A stretch of DNA of 64,000 nt from Dactylonectria macrodidyma (Eukaryota > Ascomycota > Sordariomycetes > Hypocreales > Nectriaceae): contig JAGMUV010000052.1 in the NCBI GenBank assembly GCA_020744425.1, positions 146,099-210,098 of the forward strand. The letters run 5' to 3'. The stretch's first letter is position 1; every line of letters begins with the position of its first letter. Positions 9,029 to 19,904 of the stretch are shown piece after piece. Below the pieces are notes generated by a model that made no database searches, was not told the DNA's origin, and was given only the letters and a program-made list of their open reading frames with translations. A program made the translations under genes and the position numbers.

Positions 9029-10416
9029 CAATACGTGGCCAAAAGTCTACGGCCACCCCTCACCCGCGCATCCACCACAAAACAACAACACCACACCACC
9101 CCCATCTTTGAAGTCGAATAACTTTTGATCACAATGTCGCATAACCGTACTTTCGGGCAAATAATTAGCGGCAATCGCAAGCCTAACCATGAGTTTTCTC
9201 CCGAGGCGAAAGGAGCAATGCTGGCCATGCTAGAGGCCGGAAGGTCTGAGAGGGACGTGGCAGAGGAGTTCAGCACGACACACTCAACAGTGCAGCAGAT
9301 TCATAAAAGATTTATTACGGATCACACAGTGGAAAATAAGAAAAGAAAAGGACGTCCCCATGTTCTTACTAACACAGAGAAACGATATATCATTCGAATG
9401 GCCATGAAAGACCGCGACATCACATGGGACGCGCTCACGAGTAACGCGGCTGGGTCAGCATCGCGTCAAACCATCCGCCGAGTTGTTCACACCTATTTCA
9501 AGCGCAAATGGAAAGCAATGAATCGGCCAAAACTTGATAAAGAAAGAGCAAAGATTCGACTTCAATGGTGTCAAACTTGGCTCCCGGATATCGAAGAATT
9601 GGTGCAGGTACGACGCGTTGAAGTTTGTGTGTTTTCATTAGCTCATCTGACTCTAGACAATGTTCTCCGACGAATGTTCAATCGCCAATAAAAGCAGCAA
9701 CCCCAACGTCTATTTATTCCGGCATGCTCATGAGAAATACAATAAGGAACTGGTCAATCTAACGGACAATAATAAACCAACAATTTCCCTGATGTTCTGG
9801 GCGGCAATCACCATGGAACATCGTACCCCCATCGTGATGATGGAGAGAGATGAACGCGGCCGCCACCGAGGCTACACAGCTTGGAGCTATCAGCAAGCTC
9901 TAGAGCAAGGTCTTGTTGCTCATTATGATGGCACAATTCATTTTCAGCAGGATAACTCGCGTATTCACACAGCAAATAGCTCTCTCGAATGGCTCAGGAA
10001 CCATGGAGTGGAGTACATTGACTGGCCGCCTTTCAGCCCGGATCTCAACCCCATTGAGAATGTCTGGGCAATTCTGAAGAGACAGCTTCGAAGAGATTTC
10101 CCTCATCTTCATGATTTAAAAGACAATATCGAAAACAGGGCAGAATTGCGCAGATGCATTGAGTTGTCGTGGGCAGCAATCCCCCAGAGCACTATTCGAG
10201 GGATCATCATGTCACTGGAGCGCCGGCTGCGCGCTGTTATTCGCGCCCGCGGATGGTACACAAAATATTGAAGAGCACGATCAGGGCTATCCAGTACTAT
10301 TTTCCTTATATTAATTGACTACGTATTCGCTGCACAATTCGCCTTGGAAACAGGTCCCTCATAATGCGGGTGTGGTGGTGTGGGGGGGGTGGCCGCAGAC
10401 TTTTGGCCATCTACTG
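9029..10416 (+). mobile_element. Complete Tc1-like transposon
   Basis: The element is 1,388 bp between TA dinucleotides (9027-9028 and 10417-10418). The ends are inverted repeats: GTGGCCAAAAGTCTACGGCC on the left and the reverse complement of GGCCGCAGACTTTTGGCCAT on the right. The outermost bases are CAATAC and CAGTAG. Runs of C and G inside both ends extend the pairing imperfectly. It carries one two-exon transposase gene with a full catalytic triad. Confidence 0.88.
9134..10271 (+). CDS. Tc1-like (DD34E) transposase, two exons
   Basis: Exon 1 is 9134-9607 and exon 2 is 9657-10271, with a 49-nt GT-AG intron (9608-9656); together they encode 362 residues. The N-terminus has paired helix-turn-helix motifs (MLEAGRSERDVAEEF, about 35-50, and the region after KGRPHVLT). 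The DDE_3 catalytic core has MFSDECS (D163), FQQDNSRIHTA (D257) and FSPDLNPIENVW (E292), giving DD34E. The C-terminus ends in ARGWYTKY, also the ending of the second complete Tc1-like enzyme in this window. Without splicing the frame breaks just before the first catalytic aspartate, so the intron is required. There are no stops or shifts. I chose the ATG at 9134 because upstream codons lack another ATG in frame. Confidence 0.9.
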
Positions 10417-10418
10417 TA

Positions 10419-10957
10419 TCATCCCAGAATTGGCCGGGCGCTTGTGGTGGTAAGCTCGAGCCCCCGTTGTAATTGTGGCGTACGAGTCAAGATACTCGGC
10501 CCGACAACCCTTGTAGACTGTATCCCCAGCCTCTTAGTGATCAAGCTGAAGACAAAATCATTTGAAAACCACCATCCAATTGAGCAAGTCGGTTATCACT
10601 TGTCGCACAAGTGCACTAAGCTCATGAGTCAAGGCTCGATGGCGTTCGATGGCGTTTTCAGCCAACCAGCCGAATCAAGCAAGTTTGAGAAGAAATCAGG
10701 GGAAATACGGGGAAGTGACCTGCAGCCGCTGAGTCGAGCTGCATCACGCAGATAGCCCAATACGCGCTCTAATACCCCGCGTGGGGAAGAGGGGGGCTTA
10801 AGATTCCTTATCACAAGGAGAAGGCCCGTCGCCACATTTACATCGCGCTGCCTGGAGAGTAAGTCAGACGATCGACGAGGTAAACGTCTGTTCATCAAGT
10901 GCACAAGGCGTCGATCACCCTTCCTCTCATTATTCTCTGAATTCATCTGGAACCAAA
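10419..10957. promoter_or_regulatory. Presumed upstream region of the first permease gene
   Basis: This is intergenic sequence between the Tc1-like element and the permease start. No TATA box or specific operator could be identified. The transposon end lies about 540 bp upstream of the ATG and so sits within promoter distance. Confidence 0.35.
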
Positions 10958-12929
10958 ATGTTGTTCAATTCGAATTACAACTCAGATGACACCAGCAGGG
11001 ACGAGATAGTGTTGATACCCATCAAGTCGAAATCTGGCTTCTCGCATTCCGAACCGTCGATCCGGGAGCCTGTGCCAACGCATGGAGAAGAGCTATCGCA
11101 AGTCCCGGCTCACACCTCCAATGTCTACGCCGAAAGACTGAGTAACATGCTATGGCTTCCTCGCGAGTCGACAAGCTCGGACGAGACAGGCGCGCGCGTC
11201 CGACGTGGCCTGGCCGCGGAAAAGGACCTGACGCTCCTTGGGTGCTGTAAGCAGTATCCCAAAGCCATTGCGTGGTCGTTGGTTTTGTTCCTTACTGTCG
11301 TCATGGAGGCCTACGACAAGTCGCTCATCTCTGGCTTCATCGCGCTGCCGACCTTCAGGCGCAGGTACGGCGAGCCTCGACTGCCGCTCGCGGATTCTCC
11401 CGATGAGCAGGTCTACGACATTTCGCCGCTATGGCAGATGGGGTTGCAGAACGCGGCTGTTGGTTGTGAAATCATTGGGCTCCTTGCCCATGGTTATGCC
11501 ACGTACATCATCGGATACCGGAAGATGATGATTGTTAGTCTGGTCTGGATGTGTCTCGCGGTATTTCCTGCCTTCTTTGCCCACAACATCGTCTTGTTGT
11601 TGGCTTCCCAAGCTCTATGTGGTATGTCTAGCACCAGCCTGTTCTCTTGTTTCTTTCCTGCTGCTGTGGCTCTACTACGCCTTCAGAACTAATCGTTACA
11701 TCGCAAGGTCTCTCATGGGGCGTTATTCAAACATTGGCTGCAACATATGCTGCAGAGGTCGTCCCCTCAGTTGTGCGAGCATGTGTTTTGAGCAATGTCA
11801 ACATGTGCTGGCTTATTGGACAGCTCTTGGGCACTGGTATCCTCCGTTCACTCGTTCATAATACCTCTCAATGGTCTTATCGCCTGCCGTTTGCTTTACA
11901 ATGGGCCTGGGCGGCTCCCTTGTTGTGCAGCGTCTACTTTGCGCCAGAAAGTCCCTGTAAGGCCCCACAACCTCGGTGATTTTAAGCCTGTTTCGTTCTG
12001 ACTAGGCCGTCATAGGGTGGCTCGTTCGACATGGGAGAGAGACAGAAGCTCGGCAATCTCTTAGACGCCTCACAAGCAACAAACGTCTTGACATTGACGA
12101 CACGGTTACTGTCATGCAACATGTCAACTCGATCGAACAAAAGCTAAACTACGGCGGCGGAAGCTACGCAGACTTATTCAAAGGTGCAAACCGCCACAGA
12201 ACAGAGATTTCATGCATGGTCTGGTCATGCCAGGCCATGTGTGGCGCCACCTTGATTGGCTATGCCCCCTACTTCCTCGAACAAGCCGGCTTCGAATCCT
12301 CCAAGTCCTTCACTCTTGCCACTGGGATGTATGCCATGGGTATCTTCGGGGGCGTGATATCTTGGCTTCTCCTCTCCATCGTTGGCCGTCGTCGGCTTTA
12401 TCTCTCAGGGTTAGTGGCATCAGTCCTTATTCTCACTGCAGGCGGCATCATCTCCGTCGTCCTAGAGGGACACCCTGCCATGAATTGGGCGCTGGGGTCA
12501 CTCATCATTCTGATGGCCTTTACCTACAATATAACTATCGGCCCTACCTGCTACGTCATCGTCGCCGAGATCCCTTCGACACGTCTTAGAGTGAAGACGG
12601 TCGCTCTCGCAAGGGTGGGATACAACATGTTTACAATTCTCAACAACGTTTTAGCACCACAAATGCTGAATCCGACCGCGTGGAACCTGGCTGGCAAGTC
12701 TTGCTTTGTGTATGCTGGAACGGCTCTTCTATGTCTTATTTGGTGTTACTTCCGCTTGCCGGAAACGAAGAAGCTATCCTATCTTGAGTTGGACATGCTT
12801 TTTGAGAAGGGCGCTCCGACGGCCAAGTTCAAGGAGCTACAAGAGAGGTTGGCTAAGACGGCGTATCTTTCAATGTCACGGGCAGAACGTTTGAGGAATG
12901 CTTGGCATGGGTGGCTTGCTTACTCGTAA
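10958..12929 (+). CDS. MFS sugar permease, alpha-glucoside/maltose type (copy 1)
   Basis: A membrane symporter-type carrier of the fungal sugar transporter family, probably importing hexoses or alpha-glucosides at the plasma membrane. Exons are 10958-11621, 11708-11956 and 12016-12929, giving 608 residues. An approximately 90-residue hydrophilic N-terminus precedes the membrane domain. Family marks are MEAYDKSLISGF in TM1, GYRKMM in the TM2-3 loop, the exon-2 block WGVIQTLAATYAAEVVP, SPWW formed across intron 2, VGRRRLYLSG, AEIPSTRLR, and the closing RLPETKKLSYLELDMLFE. Both introns lie at the same codons as in the permease at 17986-19904, and exons 2 and 3 are the same lengths, so these two are paralogues from duplication. 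No frameshift or stop is present. Substrate cannot be fixed from sequence alone. Confidence 0.9.
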
Positions 12930-13813
12930 ATGAAAGTGTTACTCAACTTGGTGTAATACTACCTACATAGCTATGGGACACTATAATTAATGTACTATTT
13001 CATTTTTTCACGCTACAAGGCCTCCCTTTAAATGGTTGTGAAATAACCGAGAGGCATCAACAAGATCTCTACAAGGTGGCTGCGCGTATCGCCATGCGTT
13101 GTGCTTGTCAGTAGTACCAATGGCAAACATCTCTACGGATCAAGGGGCTTGACGGCTAGAATGGTGGGCTCAGATAACAAGTTACGATATTTTTAAGAAC
13201 GCTAGCTTCCTTTGCCTTTTCTTCTTCTTTGTCTTTGAGGACAGAGCTCTAGTCTCGATGCTCCTTAGGATGTCAACCGAGCGTGACCCCTGTTGGAGAA
13301 CAAACAAATTCATTTCGGGCATGTTGCTCGCAGATTCAGGTGCGCAAACTACTGCAAGCGTTTGGAGTTGTAATTGTACGACATGGTTGTTCGAGAGATC
13401 CCATGTCGGGCCGACAAAAACTAGCGTCACACGCGTCAAGCAAGGTTTGAGGCTAACTCATTACTGTTATACGAACTCAGTTTCCAGTCAGGATTGTTTC
13501 CAGAAACCTCCCCCGGCCGCCCTAGCGCCCTGTGTGAGCGAGTCCAGGCTTTTGTCGGTCCGACAAGACTTCCCACAAGTGGCTCACGAGTCGAGACGCC
13601 AAACCCTCAGCAGCAATCTGCTTTTATGTTGTTACGACCAGGATAGAACGTGGAGACGTGTTTGGAGATGATTTAAGATTCCCCAGATTCCCCAGATTCC
13701 CCAGATTCCATTGAACTTTTTGCACTCAAGCACAACGCGCACATTCTTTTCCTCTCCACACCCCCCGGATTTTCTTCGAGTTTAGACTTTGTTCTGATCG
13801 ACCTGCCGTCGCT
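12930..13813. other. Intergenic region between permeases 1 and 2
   Basis: No gene was recognised. A 9-bp tandem repeat (CCCCAGATT, about four copies) lies at about 13676-13711, roughly 100 bp upstream of the next ATG, in its likely promoter or leader. Confidence 0.5.
13676..13711. repeat. 9-bp tandem repeat upstream of permease 2
   Basis: Four contiguous copies of AGATTCCCC-type units lie just upstream of the start codon at 13814. Function is unknown; the location would let copy number affect leader or promoter length. Confidence 0.7.
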
Positions 13814-15515
13814 ATGGCTTCTTCGCCCAAAATCTCCCCCACTCAACTCGAGGATGTTGTAGCCCCAGACCCGGGACTCGGTACCCAGGGATGGGACGAC
13901 GTCGACAAAGTCGATGCTCGGCAGGCCACCGACCTCGAGCACAGCCTCACTCTACGTGACAGCTTCCGGCTCTACCCCAAGGCCATCGGCTTCTCCCTCC
14001 TTTTCTCGACTGCTATCATCATGGAAGGATACGACCTTTCTCTCCTGGGAAGTTTCTACGGTTACGATGCGTAAGCCATTTTCGCAACCCTAAGTCATCT
14101 AGAAAGACAAATACTGATTCGTGGGCGATAGTTTCAAGGACAAGTTCGGCAACGAGGTTGACTCCGAAGAGAGTAAAATCATCTCAGCTGATTGGCAGAC
14201 GTACATCCAAGTGGGCGGCATGTGTGGCCAAATCATCGGTCTCTACCTCAACGGATGGATCTCGGATGCCATTGGCTACAAGAAAACCATGCTGGCTTCC
14301 CAAACTCTCATGATCGCCCTGATCTTCTTCCCCTTCTTCGCCAATAACCTCTCTACCCTCCTCGCCGGCAACATCCTCCTCGGTATTCCGTGGGGCGTCT
14401 TCCAAACGCTCACGCTTGCCTATGCCTCGGACATTGCGCCCATGGTCCTTCGCCCCTACTTGACTGCCTATGTGAACCTCTGTTGGGTCATCGGCCAGCT
14501 TTTCGCAGCCGGTGTGCTCCGTGGCTTTAGTTCCATGGGCGGCGACTGGTCCTACCGCATCCCTTTTGCCCTCCAGTGGTTGTGGCCGCCATTCATTATG
14601 ATTGGCACGCTGTTCGCTCCCGAGTCCCCGTGGTGGCTCGTCCGAAAGGACAGACTCGATGACGCTAGACGGGCGATCCTCAAGCTTGTCTCTCAGTGCG
14701 ATATTCCATTCAACGCCGATGCCCAGGTGGCCATGCTCAAGGCCACTAACGACATGGAGATTGAACATTCTGCTGGAACTAACTACTGGCATTGCCTCAT
14801 GCGCAGCGACTTGCGCAGGACTGAAATCGCTTCCATCAGTTACACTGCTCAGGCAATGTGCGGAAGCGTTCTAATGGGCTATTCGGTTCAGTTCTATCTC
14901 GAGGCTGGTCTCTCCCCCGAGAGGTCTTTGGACTTTAACGTCTTGCAATATTCCGTCGGCGCTATCGGAGTCGTCCTCTCTTGGTTCTGGATGTCGCGCG
15001 TCGGCCGTCGCACGATCTATCTCGTCGGCATGGCCTCGCTCTTTGTCATTCTCGTCATCGTCGGCGCCCTCGGATTCGCTGACCAGTCCAATTCCGCTGT
15101 CGGCTGGGCCATTGGCAGTCTGCTTGTCTTTTATACCTTCATGTATGACATGGCAATTGGGCCTATCTGCTATACCATCGTTGCCGAGATTCCTTCTACT
15201 CGGCTCAAAGGCAAAACTATCGTCTTGGCCCGCAACTTCAACAACATGGCTGGCTTGATTAACAACACACTGATGCCTCGCATGCTGGGCCGCAACTCTT
15301 GGAACTGGGGCGCAAAGACCGGTCTCTTCTGGGCTGCCTGGTGTCTTGTCATATTTATCTGGGCCTTCTTCCGCTTGCCTGAGCCCAAGGATCGAACATA
15401 CGGTGAACTCGATCTTCTTTTCGAGCATGGAGTCAGCGCACGCAAGTTTGCAAGCACCCAGGTTGACCAATTTCCCGTTTCCGGCCGAGAAACAGATAAG
15501 GTCCAGGCTCAGTAG
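13814..15515 (+). CDS. MFS sugar permease, alpha-glucoside type (middle copy)
   Basis: Exon 1 is 13814-14070 and exon 2 is 14132-15515, with a 61-nt GT-AG intron; 546 residues. This is a 12-TM sugar/H+ symporter of the general alpha-glucoside permease type. Marks in order: IIMEGYDLSLLGSFYGYDAF (TM1, spanning the intron), IGYKKTM, WGVFQTLTLAYASDIAP, ESPWWLVRKDR ending the first half, VGRRTIYLVGM, AEIPSTRLKGKTIVLARN, and RLPEPKDRTYGELDLLFEHG followed by SARKF near the C-terminus. This ending is the hallmark of fungal maltose/alpha-glucoside permeases. Its intron position differs from those of its two neighbours, and it is more divergent from them than they are from each other. Length is normal and the frame is clean. 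Confidence 0.92.
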
Positions 15516-17985
15516 GCTAGAGTTTATGGCTGAGGCGATTGAAGAAGATGAGTCCACGCGGAGACTGTGAAGCTTGATGGGTTGAGTTGGACGGCGTCTC
15601 GCAAGCCGTGCAGCAATTGACCAGCACTTTCTCCGCATTGTCGCCGACCCTGCCGACACACTTCCCAATCTCGGGGTTGGTATGATATGACCATCTTCGT
15701 CATCTTGAGACGCTTGTCCAAAGACTTTGCTGATGTATTGTAGGTCCCGGAAGCTAACAAGTCTGAGAAGTGGTGATGAGGCATCGCCGGGGTATAACGT
15801 CACGTTGCAATTAAATTCTTAAAGCACATGAGCAATTGCTGGAGTGGATGGGCGTCACTTTGCTATCCCATCGTGACCTCTAGTATCGCCACTCATGACA
15901 TCCTACTATAACTACCATAGCGGCGCAAGAGTGCTCGATCCTACCACACTTTTGGAGCCTTAAATTCAATTTGGACAGGATGAAGCTGCGGCGGAACATG
16001 GCTTTTTTTAGTTCGTCAACTAAACTGACTAATTTTCGCATATGGCCTAAGTGCCGAAATATAGTAGATAGCGGCAGTTGCCGTCGTGTCTTGCCCCTGA
16101 TGTCAGAGTATCATCACTCTATGTAAGAACTAGAAGGCAAGTGCAGAGCTAAGGCGGGGAGGGTTTAGGATTTGTACTAGTGCCATAGACGAAGCTGAGT
16201 CGAGAGGTGGTTGCCAACTGTGTTTCACCAATCAATCCGTCGACAGTATGGTAGGGGCTTTAATAAATTTTCAACCTCCATTTCCGAGAACAGGGGTATC
16301 TGTAGGTCACTCTTTGAGCTCCAGCGTGTATTCTTGCTAAGAAGTTTAGCGCTTTTTATGATCAGGACTTAACCTGGGATACATAGTGCAGCTGAATAGC
16401 GACTAGGCTAGACATGGGATCTCCGGTATAGAGGAGGTGTGAATACTTAGTGCCCCTGCCATCGTAAACTTAGTTTTTCTAGCTTCAAAAGAGGCGAGTT
16501 CTAGACTTTAGGAGCCTGGGATTCATGGTATAAGGTGTGTGGGGGGGTTCCGCAGTTGCATAACCATCGGTCAATTTTTTTGTTTTCACATGACAATATA
16601 GTCTCGTTTTCTGGAGGCCGTAACAAGTAACAATCGTGATTTTATTCTAGGCCGCGACGCCTGTGTTCTAAACCATGAGCGCCTAGCTATTCTCCTGCAC
16701 TACTTCTCCTCTACTACGGGGTCGTAGAGGCAGCTGTGGCTAGCGTTGAGGTGGTAGGTGCGACCGATGACCGTCTTAATGACTCTAGACTGCAAGTCCA
16801 TGTTAGTGGTAGGCACACGAAGAAAAAAGCCACTTGGCATTTCATCCTCTCGCTTCTAATTTGCACCGAGCAATGCTGGGCGATTTTGGATAACTATTAC
16901 AACTGAGTGTCCTAGGCCATGTGATAGGATAAAGAAAAATGGCATTAAAAGACTGAAATTCCTACCACCGCGCAGGATCATATTTAGGACTTTCATATCA
17001 GCAGTAAACTTCTGGGAGCTTGCAGGATAGCAAAGGCTACAAGGTTTACCGATCCGTGTTTTACGCACCGTGCTGGCTTAAAAAGCTCGTGCGGTAAAAG
17101 TCTAGATCACAGAGGACGGGATGGATTTCGAGCGACGCTGGAAATCCGGGAGGAAAAAAGGGGCTTCTGGAGACTCAGGTATATTTTGCGAGAGGGTTGG
17201 GGCTATTTAGGGTTGGTGGGGGGTGGGGGAGCTGGGGACTGGGGTGTGGTGTGTCCGCTAGGTGTATGCGTAAAATGGTGGTTTTAGAGGCTAGTGATGA
17301 TGGCTCCACCTACTTTCAGGCTCCTGCCGTCGCAGAAAGCTCACACGGCATGTTGAAAAGTGGGTTCCAACAGAGAAACCAGGGTTCCTGAGCCAGACCA
17401 AGCCAAAGTGAAGAGCTAGCCACCAGGCTGAGCAAAGGTGGCGGTAACCTACCCCAGGACTGCCAGTCGCCGTGCCGGCTCGTTGGGGACAGGCCGTACT
17501 ATTATTGGCTACCTATGAGGTGTTCATTTAGCCACGCTTCTCTCTCTCGAGTCATTACGTCCCCGAGACTCTGCCTAAGAGGCGTATCCGCGGCGAAGTG
17601 CGGGGAAATAAACTTCTGGAGTCGGACGATTGGGTGAGAATCTGGGGGAAAAGCAAGCCATTATTCTCTTCCAAGTTCGAGGTGGTATTGCTCTCTTACT
17701 CAATTCCCAGGTAGTCATAAGTCATGCACAGCCATATGAATTGAGAGTGGCTGATGTGGCAGAGACAGGGTGTTGCATTCATAAGGCAGGCTTCTTTATT
17801 AAATGTGGTGCTTACCTTCCCTCTCTCGAAAACCGACCTTCTGGCACAGATCCCAACATCACCTCTGCCAAGTACCAGGAGCTTAAGACTTGGCGCGACT
17901 CCCTATTTTCTTTCTGTATCTCCAGCGCCACATCAACCGACAACCCCTCGTTCCACTGGCATGTTTTCAGACCCACAAGCCCATA
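15516..17985. other. Gene-free intergenic region (2.5 kb)
   Basis: No domain, RNA gene or element end was recognised on either strand. The minus-strand frame at 14871-15803 is an antisense shadow of the permease. A G-rich patch lies near 17200-17245. Confidence 0.45.
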
Positions 17986-19904
17986 ATGCTTTGTTTCAGT
18001 CCAGCTCCGAAGGCAGACAGCGGCGATGAGATTGCGCTGGTCGAAATACATAGTGTCAAAGAAGACTCCGTCACGGACAAGCCTCATGGCTTATCCATGA
18101 CTGGGGTCCCATCACCTTCTCATGTCACCATAAACACCATGGACATGCTGCCGCCTCCGCGCCTGTCCGCGAGCTCTGAGGATCTGCCAGCAAATGTTCG
18201 GCGCGTATTGCACAACGAGCGAAAATTAACGTTCCTCAGATGCTGTCGCCTGTATCCTAAGGCCGTGGCCTGGTCGCTACTGCTCTTCTGCACCGTTATT
18301 ATGGAGGCCTACGACAAGTCGCTCATCTCGGGCTTCATCGCCTTTCCCGCGTTTCAGCGGCGATATGGGTCACCAACCAAGTCACTGGCACGCTCGCCCG
18401 AGGAGCAGCGCTACGAGATCTCACCCACGTGGCAAATGGGTCTGCAAAACGCCGCGGTAGTCTGCGAAATCATCGGTCTCCTAGCACATGGGTATATCAC
18501 CTATACCATCGGATATCGGAAGATGATGATTGCAAGCCTCCTCTGGATGTGTATCGCTGTGTTCCCAGCATTTTTTGCAACCAACATCAAGGTCCTGCTA
18601 GCCGCGCAAGCATTATGTGGTACAGATCTCCCCTGATTTGCTTACGAGTCCGTGAACTAATAAAAGTCGACCATAGGAATACCATGGGGTGTCATTCAAA
18701 CGCTCGCAGCGACATACGCAGCCGAAGTCGTGCCATCTACCTTGCGAGCATGCGTGTTGAGCAACGTAAACATGTGCTGGCTTGTTGGGCAGCTGATTGG
18801 GACTGGCGTCCTCCGCATCCTTGTGCAGAACGAGTCCGAGTGGTCCTATCGCCTTCCATTCGCATTGCAATGGGCCTGGGCGGGCCCCTTATTAATCGGT
18901 GTTTATCTGGCCCCTGATAGCCCTTGTAAGGAACTCCCTTTTAGCGTCATACTTGGTCCATGGGGCTTAGCTAACTCATGCTCGTGACAGGGTGGTTAAT
19001 TCGTCATGAAAGGCAGGCAGACGCCCGCCGCTCTCTTGCCCGGCTCTGCAACGGGAACGTTCTTGACATTGAAGACACGATAACCGTGATGGAGCACACA
19101 AACATGATCGAAAAGAAGTACAAACACGGGGGTTCGAGCTACAAGGACTGTTTTAGAGGCGCAAACCTGCGCAGGACCGAAATAGCATGTGTCGTCTGGT
19201 CATGCCAGGCGCTTTGCGGCTCCACCTTGACTGGATACGCACCATACTTCCTCTCACAGGCCGGTTTCGACCCGTCGCATTCTTTCAGCCTCTCAACCGG
19301 CATGTATGCCATAGGTATCCTAGGAGGTATGATCTCTTGGGTTCTCCTCTCCGTTGTTGGTCGTCGCAGACTTTATATTTCAGGCCTGTTTTCAGCTGTC
19401 CTCCTTTTGGTTATTGGTGGCATACTCTCGGTAGTCTGGAGCAAACCTACTGGAGTGAACTGGGCTCTAGGTGGCTTGATCATTTTTATGACCTTCACTT
19501 ACAACCTGACCATTGGCCCTGTGTGTTACGTCCTGGTTGCTGAAATCCCCTCAACCCGACTGCGTGTCAAGACCGTCGCGCTCGCCAGGGTAACATACAA
19601 TATCTTCATTATCATCAACAATGTCTTGGCCCCCCAGATGTTAAACCCGACTGCCTGGAATCTTAAAGGAAAGGTGTGCTTTGTCTACGCTAGCACGGCC
19701 TTCCTTTGCCTACTTTGGTGCTATTATCGACTGCCTGAAACAAAGAAGCTATCTTACCTAGAACTAGACATTCTCTTCGAGAAACGGGCCCCGACAAAGA
19801 AATTCAGGCAACTTCAAACTAGGTTGGAAAATAGCGCCTACATCTCTGCTTCCACCACGGATAGACTGAGAAATGCCTGGCACGGATGGTTGGCATACTC
19901 CTAG
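17986..19904 (+). CDS. MFS sugar permease, alpha-glucoside/maltose type (copy 2)
   Basis: Exons are 17986-18619, 18677-18925 and 18991-19904, giving 598 residues. Exons 2 (249 nt) and 3 (914 nt) have exactly the same lengths as in the permease at 10958-12929, and the intron phases match. The proteins share long runs such as MEAYDKSLISGFIA, SNVNMCWL, VGRRRLY and RLPETKKLSYLELD. I chose the ATG at 17986, not the in-frame one at 17890, because MLCFSP followed by a DEI-rich stretch aligns with the MLFNSN start of copy 1. The N-terminal 90 residues are the most divergent part. Expected role: plasma-membrane uptake of a glucoside or hexose. No stop or shift was found. Confidence 0.9.

Noticed and set aside
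14871..15803. 310-codon minus-strand frame
   Set aside because: Antisense of the intact middle permease; an artefact of codon bias.
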